64,000 nucleotides of DNA, taken from RHLJ01 sp965222205 (lineage in GTDB: Bacteria; Bacteroidota; Rhodothermia; Balneolales; Balneolaceae). The translations under genes and the position numbers were made by a program. Shown here piece by piece: positions 33,502-43,346 of this stretch. The notes under the pieces are model-generated. The model saw nothing but the letters and a program-made list of their open reading frames with translations, did not search any database and was not told the DNA's origin. The DNA is taken from assembly GCA_965222205.1 (NCBI GenBank), contig OZ244932.1, forward strand, positions 3,472,001-3,536,000, in the 5' to 3' direction. Position 1 is the stretch's first letter; each line of letters begins with the position of its first letter.

Positions 33502-35211
33502 TCAGTTAATTAAATTTAGCGCAATGAGAATAGAAAGCACGCTGGTAATAGTTGTGAGCCCGGTCATCAAAAGCTGTATCCGTGTATTTTTTAATTGTTC
33601 TTTTTGTAGGTCATATGTTCTTTGCGCATTAAGTTCATCAAAAGGGTTTCGGTCAACAAAAATCATATCTCCAGAGCTTATCGTTGTTTCTTCTGGCCTA
33701 TACCAGGTTTTATTTCCAGCTTTTATTACAAAAACCCGGTCTTTATTAGCTGAAAGTGAGAACCCTCCGGCATTACGAATATATTCTGTTACATTAGTTA
33801 CATTTGCATGATATGGAAAGTACCCTGGGTTATTTACTTGACCGAAAACAAAAATTGTATTCTCATCTCTAGGTACAAAGAGACGATCTCCATCAAATAA
33901 TTTAACTTGCCGAAGTTGCTCATTATCAGTTAAGTCTACATATACTCGGTTTTGGCTTAATCTACTTTCCAATTCTAGATACTCAAATCCTTGTAAAAGC
34001 TGATCTGATGTTCTTTTCATAAGCTCAACATTGAATTTATTAGGCATCTCATTTTTAACAGAACCAGACCTGATCAGATATCCTGCCTTAGGTAATGCAT
34101 GAGAAGTAAAGTTTCCAGCATAGTTTAAAATATCTAATACAGAAGTAGATCCATTTACAATTGGAAAATTTCCAGGCAAGTTAACTTCACCGGCAATCCA
34201 TATAGACGCCGATTTATTTTCATTAGAAATCAGTTGTGCTATAATACGGTCATTTGGATGTAGCTCAAATGTATCCCAGTTTGATTTATCAATTTGGATT
34301 CTTTTTATTTCAGAAAAGTTCTTTCTTAATACGATTAGTTTAGTTGTATCGGCATTAGTAGCAAATCCTCCAGCGATAGACAGAAGAGATTGAGGAGTGT
34401 CTGAGTCAAGAAACTCGATTTCAAAAGGAGACCTAACAGCCCCAGTAAGACTTATACGAGCGTTACTTGGGTTTCTTTGATGAATTGTAATTAAATCTCC
34501 ATCTCTGATAATAGGGTTTTCAGAAAGGGAACCAGTAGCATAATATGTTATAAGATCAGAGTAACTTATTGTGCCATCTTGGTGAGTAATTTTTATGTTT
34601 CTAAAAGAATAATCTTTGGTTAATAAACTCGATGCTGAGTAGACAGCAGTAGCATCAAGCTTCCTAACCCCATCAGTAATGGATTGATAGATTGCAAAAT
34701 CTGTACGTGATTGAGCAGGGATAACATATTTCCCAGGATGGGGAATACCTCCATTAACATGGATTGTAAATGATCTTGGTTGATCTAAGGAAATAACTAC
34801 TTCTGAATTATTAAACGTTTCTGAAACTTTTTTTTCTATCTCTTGTTGAGCTTCGGAGATAGTTTTTCCTTTAAGGTTTACAACTCCAATTACAGGGATA
34901 ACAATCTGGCCTTGAGGGTTTATCACTATCCCTCTCATTTGTACCGGCTGAGCTCCTTTGATATTTATAGATATCAGATCATTACTGCCTAGGGTATATA
35001 TGTCTTTATCAATAAAACCTTCAGTTACTAAACCCTGTCGTGCTATTTGTAATCCAATTTGATCCTGGAAGAAAAGACCGCCAAAAGAAGAACTCAAATC
35101 AAACTCAAATGGGGAAGATCCAGTGCCACTTTCAGTGCTTGATTGAGCTTGAACATTTATAGGTGTTAGATAAAAAAGGGAAAACACTACCAGAAAAAGA
35201 AAACGCTTCAT
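33502..35211 (-). CDS. SLBB-domain polysaccharide export protein (Wza-like)
   Basis: A 569-residue secreted protein with signal peptide (about 1-22, ending VQA). A polysaccharide-export domain lies at about 75-155 (LGSNDLISINIKG, IVINPQGQIVIPVIGVVNLKG), then several SLBB ligand-binding domains (ISLTGAVRSPFEIEF, IWIAGEVNLPGNFPI, IFVFGQVNNPGYFPY). A C-terminal hydrophobic helix (about 550-568) follows. No N-terminal lipobox, unlike E. coli Wza. Forms the export conduit of the outer membrane. First gene of the five-gene minus-strand operon. Confidence 0.92.
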   Translation of the reverse strand: MKRFLFLVVFSLFYLTPINVQAQSSTESGTGSSPFEFDLSSSFGGLFFQDQIGLQIARQGLVTEGFIDKDIYTLGSNDLISINIKGAQPVQMRGIVINPQGQIVIPVIGVVNLKGKTISEAQQEIEKKVSETFNNSEVVISLDQPRSFTIHVNGGIPHPGKYVIPAQSRTDFAIYQSITDGVRKLDATAVYSASSLLTKDYSFRNIKITHQDGTISYSDLITYYATGSLSENPIIRDGDLITIHQRNPSNARISLTGAVRSPFEIEFLDSDTPQSLLSIAGGFATNADTTKLIVLRKNFSEIKRIQIDKSNWDTFELHPNDRIIAQLISNENKSASIWIAGEVNLPGNFPIVNGSTSVLDILNYAGNFTSHALPKAGYLIRSGSVKNEMPNKFNVELMKRTSDQLLQGFEYLELESRLSQNRVYVDLTDNEQLRQVKLFDGDRLFVPRDENTIFVFGQVNNPGYFPYHANVTNVTEYIRNAGGFSLSANKDRVFVIKAGNKTWYRPEETTISSGDMIFVDRNPFDELNAQRTYDLQKEQLKNTRIQLLMTGLTTITSVLSILIALNLIN

Positions 35212-35269
35212 CGTTATGAACTAAACTTAAATTAAATGTATAACAGTAGCTGTTTTGCGTATAGAAAAG

Positions 35270-36211
35270 TTATTTTCGTGTCTGGATGATGCCAATTATA
35301 ACAAATATTGAACCAATATACTGCAATATTGTTAATGCTTCGTCTAAAATTAGTACCCCGAATATCAAACCCAAAACAGGAACCAGGTTTTGATATGTGG
35401 CAGTTCGAACTGCCCCGATTTTATTTATTCCATTATTCCAGATCAAGTAAGCAACTCCAACAGAGAGCAATCCACTGTAAATAATGCCCCCATAACCACC
35501 AGGTGATATCCGGGAGAAGTCAAGTTTAACGAGAAATGGTGCGCCCACAAGTAGTAACGCAATCACCCCAACAACCGACATAAAAGCCGAATATTGGGTA
35601 GAGTTATAAAACTTGAGGTATTTTTTGGAAAGAATGGTATAAACACCCCATGCAATTGCTGCCAGTAAAGTAATGAGGTCTCCTTTAAAACTGTCCGAGG
35701 CAAACGAGAGCTCGTTTCCACCACCCATAATAATGAAGGTTACGCCAATGAAGGCGAGAATTACTCCAATAGTTTTTGAAGGAGTAAGTTTTTCGTCTGT
35801 AAAAAACTGAGAAAGTAAGGCCACCCAAATTGGAATACTCCCTAACATTACAGCCGCGTTAGCAGAATAGGTGAGGTTCAGGCCTATAATAAAAAGTAAC
35901 TGATAGACCAGGTTTCCAATGATCCCAATCCCTACCAATTTCCAGAAGTGCTCTTTTTTTACTTTTAAACTGAACCCTTTTCGTTTTGCTGCGACTACTA
36001 TTAATGCAGCGGCCAAAATATAACGGAGCGCATTAAAGCTATAAGGATCAATTTCCTCTAAAGTGATTTTTACAATGCTGAAATTTAACGCCCAAATTAT
36101 GGCGACCAAAATCAAGCTTGCGTCTGTGAGGCTGAATTTTTTCAATAGATAATTTTTATAGGCGCAGAAAATACCGATTAGATGAACAAAAAGAGTGATT
36201 TGTTTACCCAT
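35270..36211 (-). CDS. EamA/DMT family transporter
   Basis: A 313-residue inner-membrane protein with about ten helices in two EamA repeats (about 30-160 and 175-310). The conserved starts are AIIWALNFSIVKITLEEIDP and AAIAWGVYTILSKKYLKF. The N-terminal 25 residues precede the usual first helix, so a TTG start at 36145 is possible. DMT transporters export amino acids, metabolites or drugs; the substrate cannot be predicted. Divergent from the TetR gene with a 65-nt spacer, so the regulator may control it as well. Confidence 0.88.
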   Translation of the reverse strand: MGKQITLFVHLIGIFCAYKNYLLKKFSLTDASLILVAIIWALNFSIVKITLEEIDPYSFNALRYILAAALIVVAAKRKGFSLKVKKEHFWKLVGIGIIGNLVYQLLFIIGLNLTYSANAAVMLGSIPIWVALLSQFFTDEKLTPSKTIGVILAFIGVTFIIMGGGNELSFASDSFKGDLITLLAAIAWGVYTILSKKYLKFYNSTQYSAFMSVVGVIALLLVGAPFLVKLDFSRISPGGYGGIIYSGLLSVGVAYLIWNNGINKIGAVRTATYQNLVPVLGLIFGVLILDEALTILQYIGSIFVIIGIIQTRK

Positions 36212-36235
36212 TGTTTACATAAATAAAATAGGAAT

Positions 36236-36293
36236 TGAAATTTCAGCTTTGTACCTTTTTGACCTTAATTCAAAAAATGACTGAAAGTCAAAA
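36236..36293. promoter_or_regulatory. possible operator elements in front of the TetR gene
   Basis: The short spacer contains TGAAATTTCA (36236-36245, 10-bp palindrome) and the inverted pair TTTTGAC/GTCAAAA (36257-36263 and 36287-36293), the latter running into the TetR coding start. Either could bind the dimeric TetR protein to control the divergent EamA gene and the regulator. Evidence is positional only. Confidence 0.3.
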
Positions 36294-36954
36294 TATGGGA
36301 ATTGCCGAACGGAAAGAACGCGAGCGTGAATTAAAGCGCTCAATGATGTTAGAAGCTGCTGAAGCGCTAATTCTGGAAAAAGGGTTAGAGCATTTGAATA
36401 TGGATGAAGTAGCTGAAAGAGCTGAGGTTAGTAAAGGATCTCTGTATCAGTACTTCAACAATAAAACAGATTTGGTATTAGGGATTTGTCATAAGGCTTC
36501 TACTATGATGAACACTATGACAACTAAAGTATTAACAGAAGATAAAACCGGTCTTGAAATGGTCTATCAGATTGGTATTAACTATTTAAAGTTTGCTGGG
36601 GAGCATCCGGAGTTTTACAGGGCTATGCGTTTTCTGGAGAACTATAAAGATACAGATCAGGCGAAGAACAGCGAGTACCTATCAATGTGTGGGCAGAATC
36701 GACAGGAAAGTTTTCGGGTGATGGTTCGGGCCATTCAAATTGGTATGCAGGATGGATCAATAAACTCTTCTTACAATTCGGAGGAGCTGGCTTTATTGCT
36801 ATGGTCTACGTCACACGGAGTGGTAAATATGGCGTATATGCATCAAAATGCAGGACATTTCAAATTATTAGATCATCTGGGAATTGACCTCGAAACCATG
36901 TTTAACGGATATATGAAGTTAATAGGGCAAGGTATTGAGGCAAAAGAATGTTGA
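36277..36954 (+). CDS. TetR/AcrR family transcriptional regulator
   Basis: About 225 residues from ATG 36277; ATG 36295 is also possible. Helix-turn-helix near the N-terminus: LNMDEVAERAEVSKGSLYQYFNNKTDLV, split by the usual turn before KGSLY. The C-terminal ligand domain is all-helical and diverse. Sits directly before the TolC-adaptor-RND operon in the same direction, 88 nt apart, so it most likely represses that efflux system in response to a ligand. Confidence 0.92.
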   Translation: MTESQNMGIAERKERERELKRSMMLEAAEALILEKGLEHLNMDEVAERAEVSKGSLYQYFNNKTDLVLGICHKASTMMNTMTTKVLTEDKTGLEMVYQIGINYLKFAGEHPEFYRAMRFLENYKDTDQAKNSEYLSMCGQNRQESFRVMVRAIQIGMQDGSINSSYNSEELALLLWSTSHGVVNMAYMHQNAGHFKLLDHLGIDLETMFNGYMKLIGQGIEAKEC

Positions 36955-37042
36955 CTCCCAGTCATTTTTTGAAACACAGCAGGCAGATTAGCGTAGCGGT
37001 TTGCCCAAAAATAAAAAAGAGTATCAAAACAAAAAAAACTAC

Positions 37043-38509
37043 ATGATACGTAGAGAACTAAGCAGATTTTATTTCTTATCTGCATTAATAATAGCAGGGG
37101 CATTTTTATCCTTAGAGGTTAAAGCTCAAACTCAACAAACAGAGCTTATTTCAGACTATGAGCTTACCTTAGATGAAGCATTAAAAATCGCAGTAGCAAA
37201 TAGCCCGCAAGTTAAGCGAGCTCTGCTCTCGGTAGATGATGCTGATGAGTTGGTAAATATTGCTTATAGCGAAATATATCCCGAAATATCTTCCTCCATT
37301 AATTACACTAGGAACTTTGAAATCCCGGTAAACTTTGTGCCCGGGGAGTTTTTTGGCGGAGCACCAGGAACGTTAGTCCCGGTGGCATTTGGCACAGACA
37401 ATAACTGGCAGGGTGGATTTACTGCTACGCAGACTCTTTTCAGGGGTGAAACGATTGTTGGCTTGAGTGCTGCTACTGTATTTAAAACGGTTCAGAAGGA
37501 GAATTTGAGGGCTACCAGCCAGCAGGTGATCACCCAAACAAGAATTGCTTATTATTCAGTATTAGCAGCGATTGAGCAGTTTCGGTTGCAGGAAACTCAG
37601 ATCAAAAGACTGGAGCAAAACTTAAAAGAAAACGAAGCCAGGCAACGAGCTGGATTGGTTGATGAATATGCGGTGTTGAGTTTACGGGTTCAGCTAAGTA
37701 ATCAGCGACCTCAGCTCATTGAAGCAGAATATGCTGTAGATGAAGCATATCGGATGCTGAAGATTACCTTGGGACTTCCACTGAGGTTTAATTTTGAAGT
37801 GCTTGGAAACCTGAATGAGTTTGATATTCTGGAGAGCAATTCTGACAGCGAAGCAAATCAGCATATTTATTCTATCGATCAAATGAACCCTTATTCTTTT
37901 CAGAAGGATGGTTTGGATTCTGTGGATCTGGATAAAACCCGCGGCGATCTTAGGATTCTGGATGCAAGTTTAGCTTTGAACGAAAGGGAAATTACAGCGA
38001 TTAAAAGTCGGTTTCTTCCTTCTATTTCAGCTACTTATAATTTGCAATGGACTGCTGCCGAACCAGACGGACCTACCTTTTTCGAGAACTCAGCACGATT
38101 TCAAACGCTGGGTATCAACCTGAGTTTACCTCTTTTTCAAGGGTTCAAAAGAGTAGCCGATGTCCAGCGGGTTCAAATATCCAGAAAGGATTTACAGGAA
38201 CAAAAACGAGCAGCGATGTTGATGGCTCAAAACGAAGTAGCCTCGGCCAGTGAAGATTTAAATCGTGCCTTCGAAACTGCTGAAGCAAGAAAAATTGCCC
38301 TTCAGCAGGCTAATGAAGGGTACACAAGGGCACAGAAAAGATTAGAAAACGGGCTGGGTTCTCAGCTTGAATTGACCGATGCGGAAGTACAGGTTCGGCA
38401 GGCTGAAGTAAACTACGCGTTAATGGTATACGAGTACCTGACGGCAAAAGCAGAATATGATTTGGCTACCGGCAAGGTGCCTTATGTAGACACGGAAATT
38501 GAAGAATGA
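37043..38509 (+). CDS. TolC family outer membrane protein of RND efflux system
   Basis: About 488 residues from ATG 37043, chosen over the TTG at 37001 because MIRRELSRFYFLSALIIAG with cleavage after VKAQ is a normal signal peptide. YELTLDEALKIAVANSPQVK begins the first outer-membrane efflux repeat. The second repeat has ALNEREITAIKSRFLPSISA and later GLGSQLELTDAEVQVRQAE. Forms the exit duct for the adaptor and RND permease encoded next; the adaptor ATG overlaps its stop by 4 nt. Second TolC homologue in the window. Confidence 0.92.
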   Translation: MIRRELSRFYFLSALIIAGAFLSLEVKAQTQQTELISDYELTLDEALKIAVANSPQVKRALLSVDDADELVNIAYSEIYPEISSSINYTRNFEIPVNFVPGEFFGGAPGTLVPVAFGTDNNWQGGFTATQTLFRGETIVGLSAATVFKTVQKENLRATSQQVITQTRIAYYSVLAAIEQFRLQETQIKRLEQNLKENEARQRAGLVDEYAVLSLRVQLSNQRPQLIEAEYAVDEAYRMLKITLGLPLRFNFEVLGNLNEFDILESNSDSEANQHIYSIDQMNPYSFQKDGLDSVDLDKTRGDLRILDASLALNEREITAIKSRFLPSISATYNLQWTAAEPDGPTFFENSARFQTLGINLSLPLFQGFKRVADVQRVQISRKDLQEQKRAAMLMAQNEVASASEDLNRAFETAEARKIALQQANEGYTRAQKRLENGLGSQLELTDAEVQVRQAEVNYALMVYEYLTAKAEYDLATGKVPYVDTEIEE

Positions 38510-39624
38510 AATTAACAACAAAGACAACAACACATCACATGAAAAAAGTAAGCTTGTTTGCTTCACTATTAGTATTCATCGCTTTGGGGGCATGCTCAGG
38601 GGGAGAAGAGGCGCAAACACAAACAGAAGAAGAATTAGTTAAGTCGGTGAATATTACCACCAAAACCGTAGAGCCAACTACTTTTACGAGCTACGTTCGG
38701 GTTGTAGGAACAGTGGAAACATCTAATGACATTATGATTTCTGCCGAAGTAAGTGGAAGAGTAGTTTCTCATAATGCAAAGGAAGGAGAGATGGTTCGTA
38801 AAGGTCAGACTATTATTAGAATAGATGACTCAAAACTTGTACAGGAAAAGACCCGGTTAGAGGCAGTAACAGCTCAGGCTAAGGAGAATTACGAGCGTCT
38901 TAAAAAAGTTTATGAAGAAGATGGAATCGGTTCAGAAATCGATTACTTAAATGCTAAATATGCCTATGAACAAAGCAACTCTTCGCTGGAATCAATTAAG
39001 GTTGATCTGGCTAATACCAGCATTAAAGCCCCATTTAATGGGACTGTTGAATCTAAAATGGTTGAAGTCGGTGAAATGGTTTCTCCGGGAGCTCCGGTCG
39101 TAAGATTGATTGGATCTGATGACTATATCATTTCAGCGGGAGTACCCGCACGATATGCCGATGTTATTTCATCCGGCGATGCAGTGGATGTTTGGTTTGA
39201 TACACAAGCTAGTGATACACTAAATGGAACCATCAGCTTTGCGGCAAGCAGTATCAACCCACAAAACAGAACTTTTCGTATAGAAATTGATCTTCCAAAA
39301 AAGGAGAATCAATATAAAGTAGATATGATTGCCAACATCCGGTTGAGAACCAATAAACAGGAAGGCGTATTGGTGATTAGTGAAGAGTTCGTTTATTCGA
39401 AAGAAGATGGCTACGTGATTTATGTGCTTGCACAAAATCAAGCCGGACAGGCAGTAGCGGAAGAACGTAAGGTGAACTTAGGGCTTGCGTATAAAACCGA
39501 TGTAATCATAGAAAGTGGATTACAAGCCGGAGATCAATTAATCACGTTAGGATCAGCTTTTTTGGATGACGGTATGAGAGTTACCCCGAAAGACCAACAA
39601 GATTCCAACCTGGCCTCTAACTAA
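38506..39624 (+). CDS. RND efflux periplasmic adaptor subunit, lipoprotein
   Basis: A 372-residue membrane-fusion protein. Starting at ATG 38506 (ATGA overlap) or ATG 38539 (MKKVSLF), it has a type II signal sequence ending FIALGAC. The lipoyl halves are VVGTVETSNDIMISAEVSGR and IKAPFNGTVESKMVEVGEMV, with a short coiled-coil hairpin between (about 105-155). The beta-barrel follows (RTFRIEIDLP). Couples the RND pump to TolC. Short hairpin as in MexA/AcrA-like types. Confidence 0.92.
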   Translation: MKLTTKTTTHHMKKVSLFASLLVFIALGACSGGEEAQTQTEEELVKSVNITTKTVEPTTFTSYVRVVGTVETSNDIMISAEVSGRVVSHNAKEGEMVRKGQTIIRIDDSKLVQEKTRLEAVTAQAKENYERLKKVYEEDGIGSEIDYLNAKYAYEQSNSSLESIKVDLANTSIKAPFNGTVESKMVEVGEMVSPGAPVVRLIGSDDYIISAGVPARYADVISSGDAVDVWFDTQASDTLNGTISFAASSINPQNRTFRIEIDLPKKENQYKVDMIANIRLRTNKQEGVLVISEEFVYSKEDGYVIYVLAQNQAGQAVAEERKVNLGLAYKTDVIIESGLQAGDQLITLGSAFLDDGMRVTPKDQQDSNLASN

Positions 39625-39642
39625 TATTATTCGGAAACTATT

Positions 39643-42600
39643 ATGAGTACCGAAATTCAACAAAACGGAACATCAACGAACGGAGCTTCTTCTAAAGGGA
39701 CGGGAATACGTAAAGAGTTTTGGCTTTCTTCTTTCTCTATCAATAACCGGATAAGTGTATTGGTATTGATAGCACTGGTAGCGGTGATGGGGATCGTCTC
39801 TTATCTAACGATTCCAAAAGAAAGCTTTCCGAGTATAAATGTGCCCAATATTTTCGTAGTAACGGTTTACCCCGGGGTGTCTCCGGAGGACATGGAAAGC
39901 CTGGTTACCCGGAAGCTGGAAGATGAACTTGGAAATATTTCGGAAGTGAAGACCATGACTTCTACTTCCTCAGAAGGATATTCCAGTATTAATCTGGAAT
40001 TCGATCCTAATGTGGATATTGAAGATGCCCTTCAGAAGGTACGTGAAAAGGTAGATTTAGCAAAACCGGAGCTTCCTGAAGATGCGGAAGAGCCGACCGT
40101 TCAGGAAATCAATTTTTCTGAATTCCCGATTATGAATGTAAACCTCTCAGGAGAATATGACGAAGTTATACTGAAAGAAATCGCGGAAGACCTTCAGAAT
40201 AAAATCGAAGCAATCCCTTCTGTGCTCGGTGTAGATTTAACAGGAGGACTTGAGCGTGAAGTTCAGGTAGATGTGGATCTCGCCAAAATGAAATATTACG
40301 GAATAACCTTTGGTGATATAATCAGTGCGATCTCTCAGGAAAATGTAACCATTCCCGGTGGTGATATTTCTGTAGGCACAAAGAAGTTTCTACTTCGTAT
40401 ACCGGGACAGTATGATGATCCGGCTCTCCTCGAGGATGTGGTAATTAAAGGCGAACAGCGCAGCCCTATTTATGTGCGTGATGTAGCCAGCGTTACGTTT
40501 GGTTTCAAAGAGCGGGAAACCTACTCTGAGCTGGAAGGTGCTCCTGTAATTACTTTAGGAGTTAAGAAGAGAACAGGAGAAAACATCCTGGAAACTGCTC
40601 AGCGAACGAAAGCTATTTTAGATACCGAGCTGGAAACACTTCCTCCAACAACTACTTACAAAATCACCAACGATCAAAGTATTGATGTGGTAAGCATGGT
40701 TAGTAACCTGGAGAACAACATTATTTCCGGTCTGATTTTGGTAGTAGGCGTACTTCTGTTTTTCCTCGGGGTGAGAAACGCCTCCTTTGTGGGGATTTCC
40801 ATCCCGCTTTCAATGTTCGTTTCATTTATAATTTTATCAGCGGTTGGGATAACCATGAATATGGTGGTGCTGTTCTCGCTTATTCTTTCTTTGGGGATGC
40901 TGGTAGACAACGCCATTGTGGTGGTAGAGAATATTTATCGATATCTGGAAGAAGGCTATGATAATTTCGAGGCAGCTAAAAAGGGAACCGGTGAGGTTGC
41001 AGTACCGATTATTGCAGGAACAATGACTACCATTGCAGCTTTTGCTCCTATGGTATTCTGGCCGGGAATTGTAGGTCAGTTTATGAGCTACCTGCCTAAA
41101 ACATTGATCATCACTCTCGCCAGTTCACTATTTGTTGGATTGATTATCAACCCAGTAATTTGTGCGCTATTTATGCGTGTGGATGGGCAAGAAAAAAAGG
41201 CGCAGATAACTAAGAAAGGGAAACGTATTCTTATTGGTGTATTCAGTTTCTTCGCGTTGATTTTTCTGGCTTCCAGCTTTGTTACCTGGACAATGCTGAT
41301 CATTCTTGGTGTGATTCTTTGGCTTAGCAACAAGTACGTTCTGGAACCAATTGGTAGATGGTGGCAGCGTGACGGTCTTAACAAGTGGATCGATAGATAT
41401 GAAGTATCATTAACCTGGGCACTTAATCATAGATTGGCAACTATAGGAATTTCAGTTCTTGTTTTGATATCAAGCTTTTTTATACTGGCAATGTTTCCTA
41501 CCGGAGTAGAATTCTTCCCAGAGGACATCCCTCCACGTGATGTGTATGTTCAGGTTGAAACCCCGATAGGATCAGATGTTGCCTATACTAAAACCATTGT
41601 AGATGAAGTTCGGGATCGGGTTCAGAACATTCCGAATATTGTAGATGTAAACAGTGTTTTGGCTACTTCCGGGGCGTTAATTACTGCAGACCCGGGTTCC
41701 AGTGGAGGGGGGAATACTCCAAATAGAGGAACTGTAGCGCTCAACTTCGTGGATTTCCAGGAACGGGAAGGCGATGTGTTTGCAGCAATGGAATTTCTTC
41801 GGGATCACATGAGCGAAAACATCGTTGGAGCGAAAATCACTGTTGAGCAACCACCAAACGGACCACCAACAGGTAAGCCTGTAAATCTCGAGATTTCCGG
41901 AAATGATATGGAACAACTCAAGACCATCTCAAATGATATCTTAACCATTCTTGAAGAGGATTCGGTATTTGCCAAAATGGACGGCCTGGAATCAAATCTG
42001 CCCGAGCCACGACCGGAAGTACGTGTAGAAGTTGACCGTGAAAAGGCAGCCCTTTACGAATTGAATACCAATACAATTGGGATGACCATTCGTCAGGCAA
42101 TCAATGGAGTAGAAGCTTCTAAATTCCGTGATGGTAAAGAAGAATATGATATCATCGTTCGCTTAAATGATGAATACCGCGACGATATGAGCACTCTTGG
42201 CGACCTCACTATTTTCCACGAAGGAAATCAGATTCCGCTTTCAGAAGTGGCAACCTGGGAAGTCAGCGATGGATTGGGTGGTATAAATCACAAAGAAGCA
42301 GTACGTGTGATTACTATCAGCGCGGATGTTAGAGCAGGATACCAGGCTAATGCAGTGCTGGGAGAAGTTCAGAACGTTCTGGGTAATTACTTACAGGAAC
42401 TTCCTGCAGGCTATACCTTCAGTTGGACAGGTCAACAGCAGGAACAGGATGAATCATTTAACTTTTTGGCGATAGCATTCCTGATTGCTCTCTTTTTGAT
42501 TTCATTCATTCTGGTATCACAATTCAATTCTATTGCAAAACCTCTCATAATCCTGAGTTCAGTAATTATGTCGATGGCGGGCGTGTTTTATGGATTGGTA

Positions 42601-43128
42601 ACCTTCCAGATGGCATTCGGTTTGATGGCCTTTCTGGGGATTATCTCTCTTGCCGGAATTGTAGTGAACAACGCGATTGTATTAATCGATTACGTGGATA
42701 TTCTTCGCGAACGTGATGGTATGGATTTAAGATCAGCCCTTATTCAGGGGGGGAAAGTACGTTTCCGTCCGGTAGTTCTTACAGCAACTACAACAGCACT
42801 TGGTTTAGTACCACTGGCAGTAGGCTTCAACTTTGACTTTATTGTTTTGGTTGCCACGCCATTAGAGTTCTTCAGCAATCTCGGCTCATACATCTATATG
42901 GGTGGAGAACAGGCTGCATGGTGGGGACCCATGGCGATTGCAGTAATTGTAGGTTTACTATTCGCAACTTTATTAACGCTAATTCTAGTGCCTGTTCTAT
43001 ATAGCATCATTGAACGCAGTCGTCGTGGTTTAAACAAAGTGATGTTCGGAAAAGAAGAGCCGGGTATTATCAAAGACCAGAGCTCTTTGAATGCTGAAGA
43101 GGAGCAACTCCAGACTGAACCCGCATAG
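39643..43128 (+). CDS. efflux RND transporter permease subunit
   Basis: A 1161-residue proton-driven inner-membrane pump of the AcrB/HAE family, longer than the usual 1030-1050. The first helix is preceded by NNRISVLVLIALVAVM; porter-domain motif YPGVSPEDMESLVTRKLEDEL. The transmembrane-4 proton-relay Asp is in SLGMLVDNAIVVVENIYR, and a second copy of the fold has SLAGIVVNNAIVLIDYV. Extra length comes from a hydrophobic insert at about residues 525-562 (two added helices or a hairpin) and a loop near 1070-1090. Exports drugs, lipids or metals; the divergent family type cannot be set by eye. Confidence 0.93.
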   Translation: MSTEIQQNGTSTNGASSKGTGIRKEFWLSSFSINNRISVLVLIALVAVMGIVSYLTIPKESFPSINVPNIFVVTVYPGVSPEDMESLVTRKLEDELGNISEVKTMTSTSSEGYSSINLEFDPNVDIEDALQKVREKVDLAKPELPEDAEEPTVQEINFSEFPIMNVNLSGEYDEVILKEIAEDLQNKIEAIPSVLGVDLTGGLEREVQVDVDLAKMKYYGITFGDIISAISQENVTIPGGDISVGTKKFLLRIPGQYDDPALLEDVVIKGEQRSPIYVRDVASVTFGFKERETYSELEGAPVITLGVKKRTGENILETAQRTKAILDTELETLPPTTTYKITNDQSIDVVSMVSNLENNIISGLILVVGVLLFFLGVRNASFVGISIPLSMFVSFIILSAVGITMNMVVLFSLILSLGMLVDNAIVVVENIYRYLEEGYDNFEAAKKGTGEVAVPIIAGTMTTIAAFAPMVFWPGIVGQFMSYLPKTLIITLASSLFVGLIINPVICALFMRVDGQEKKAQITKKGKRILIGVFSFFALIFLASSFVTWTMLIILGVILWLSNKYVLEPIGRWWQRDGLNKWIDRYEVSLTWALNHRLATIGISVLVLISSFFILAMFPTGVEFFPEDIPPRDVYVQVETPIGSDVAYTKTIVDEVRDRVQNIPNIVDVNSVLATSGALITADPGSSGGGNTPNRGTVALNFVDFQEREGDVFAAMEFLRDHMSENIVGAKITVEQPPNGPPTGKPVNLEISGNDMEQLKTISNDILTILEEDSVFAKMDGLESNLPEPRPEVRVEVDREKAALYELNTNTIGMTIRQAINGVEASKFRDGKEEYDIIVRLNDEYRDDMSTLGDLTIFHEGNQIPLSEVATWEVSDGLGGINHKEAVRVITISADVRAGYQANAVLGEVQNVLGNYLQELPAGYTFSWTGQQQEQDESFNFLAIAFLIALFLISFILVSQFNSIAKPLIILSSVIMSMAGVFYGLVTFQMAFGLMAFLGIISLAGIVVNNAIVLIDYVDILRERDGMDLRSALIQGGKVRFRPVVLTATTTALGLVPLAVGFNFDFIVLVATPLEFFSNLGSYIYMGGEQAAWWGPMAIAVIVGLLFATLLTLILVPVLYSIIERSRRGLNKVMFGKEEPGIIKDQSSLNAEEEQLQTEPA

Positions 43129-43147
43129 TTTGCTTTGATTGGTTATT

Positions 43148-43181
43148 AAAAGCCCGGTGTGTTTATTCACAGCGGGCTTTT
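43148..43181 (+). terminator. intrinsic terminator of the RND operon
   Basis: AAAAGCCCG (43148-43156) pairs with CGGGCTTTT (43173-43181) over a 16-nt loop and is followed by more T residues; 20 nt after the permease stop. Confidence 0.85.
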
Positions 43182-43279
43182 TTTGGGACAAAATCAAAGC
43201 TGCTTCCAAGAGATTGCTTGGCAGTATCCACTCCTAGCAAATGGACAACAGCCTACACCTTTTTCACTTTTCAATCGCT

Positions 43280-43313
43280 ATTCTCTAATCCAAAAGAATC
43301 GCCATTAGAGAAT
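43280..43313. repeat. inverted repeat downstream of the GlsB/YeaQ gene
   Basis: ATTCTCTAAT (43280-43289) and ATTAGAGAAT (43304-43313) are perfect 10-bp arms with a 14-nt loop, 33 nt after the stop of the minus-strand gene at 43347-43631. Probably that gene's transcript end, although no T-run follows on its strand. Confidence 0.45.
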
Positions 43314-43346
43314 CAATTCAATAATGCTTTTCAGAGTTATTAGTTT

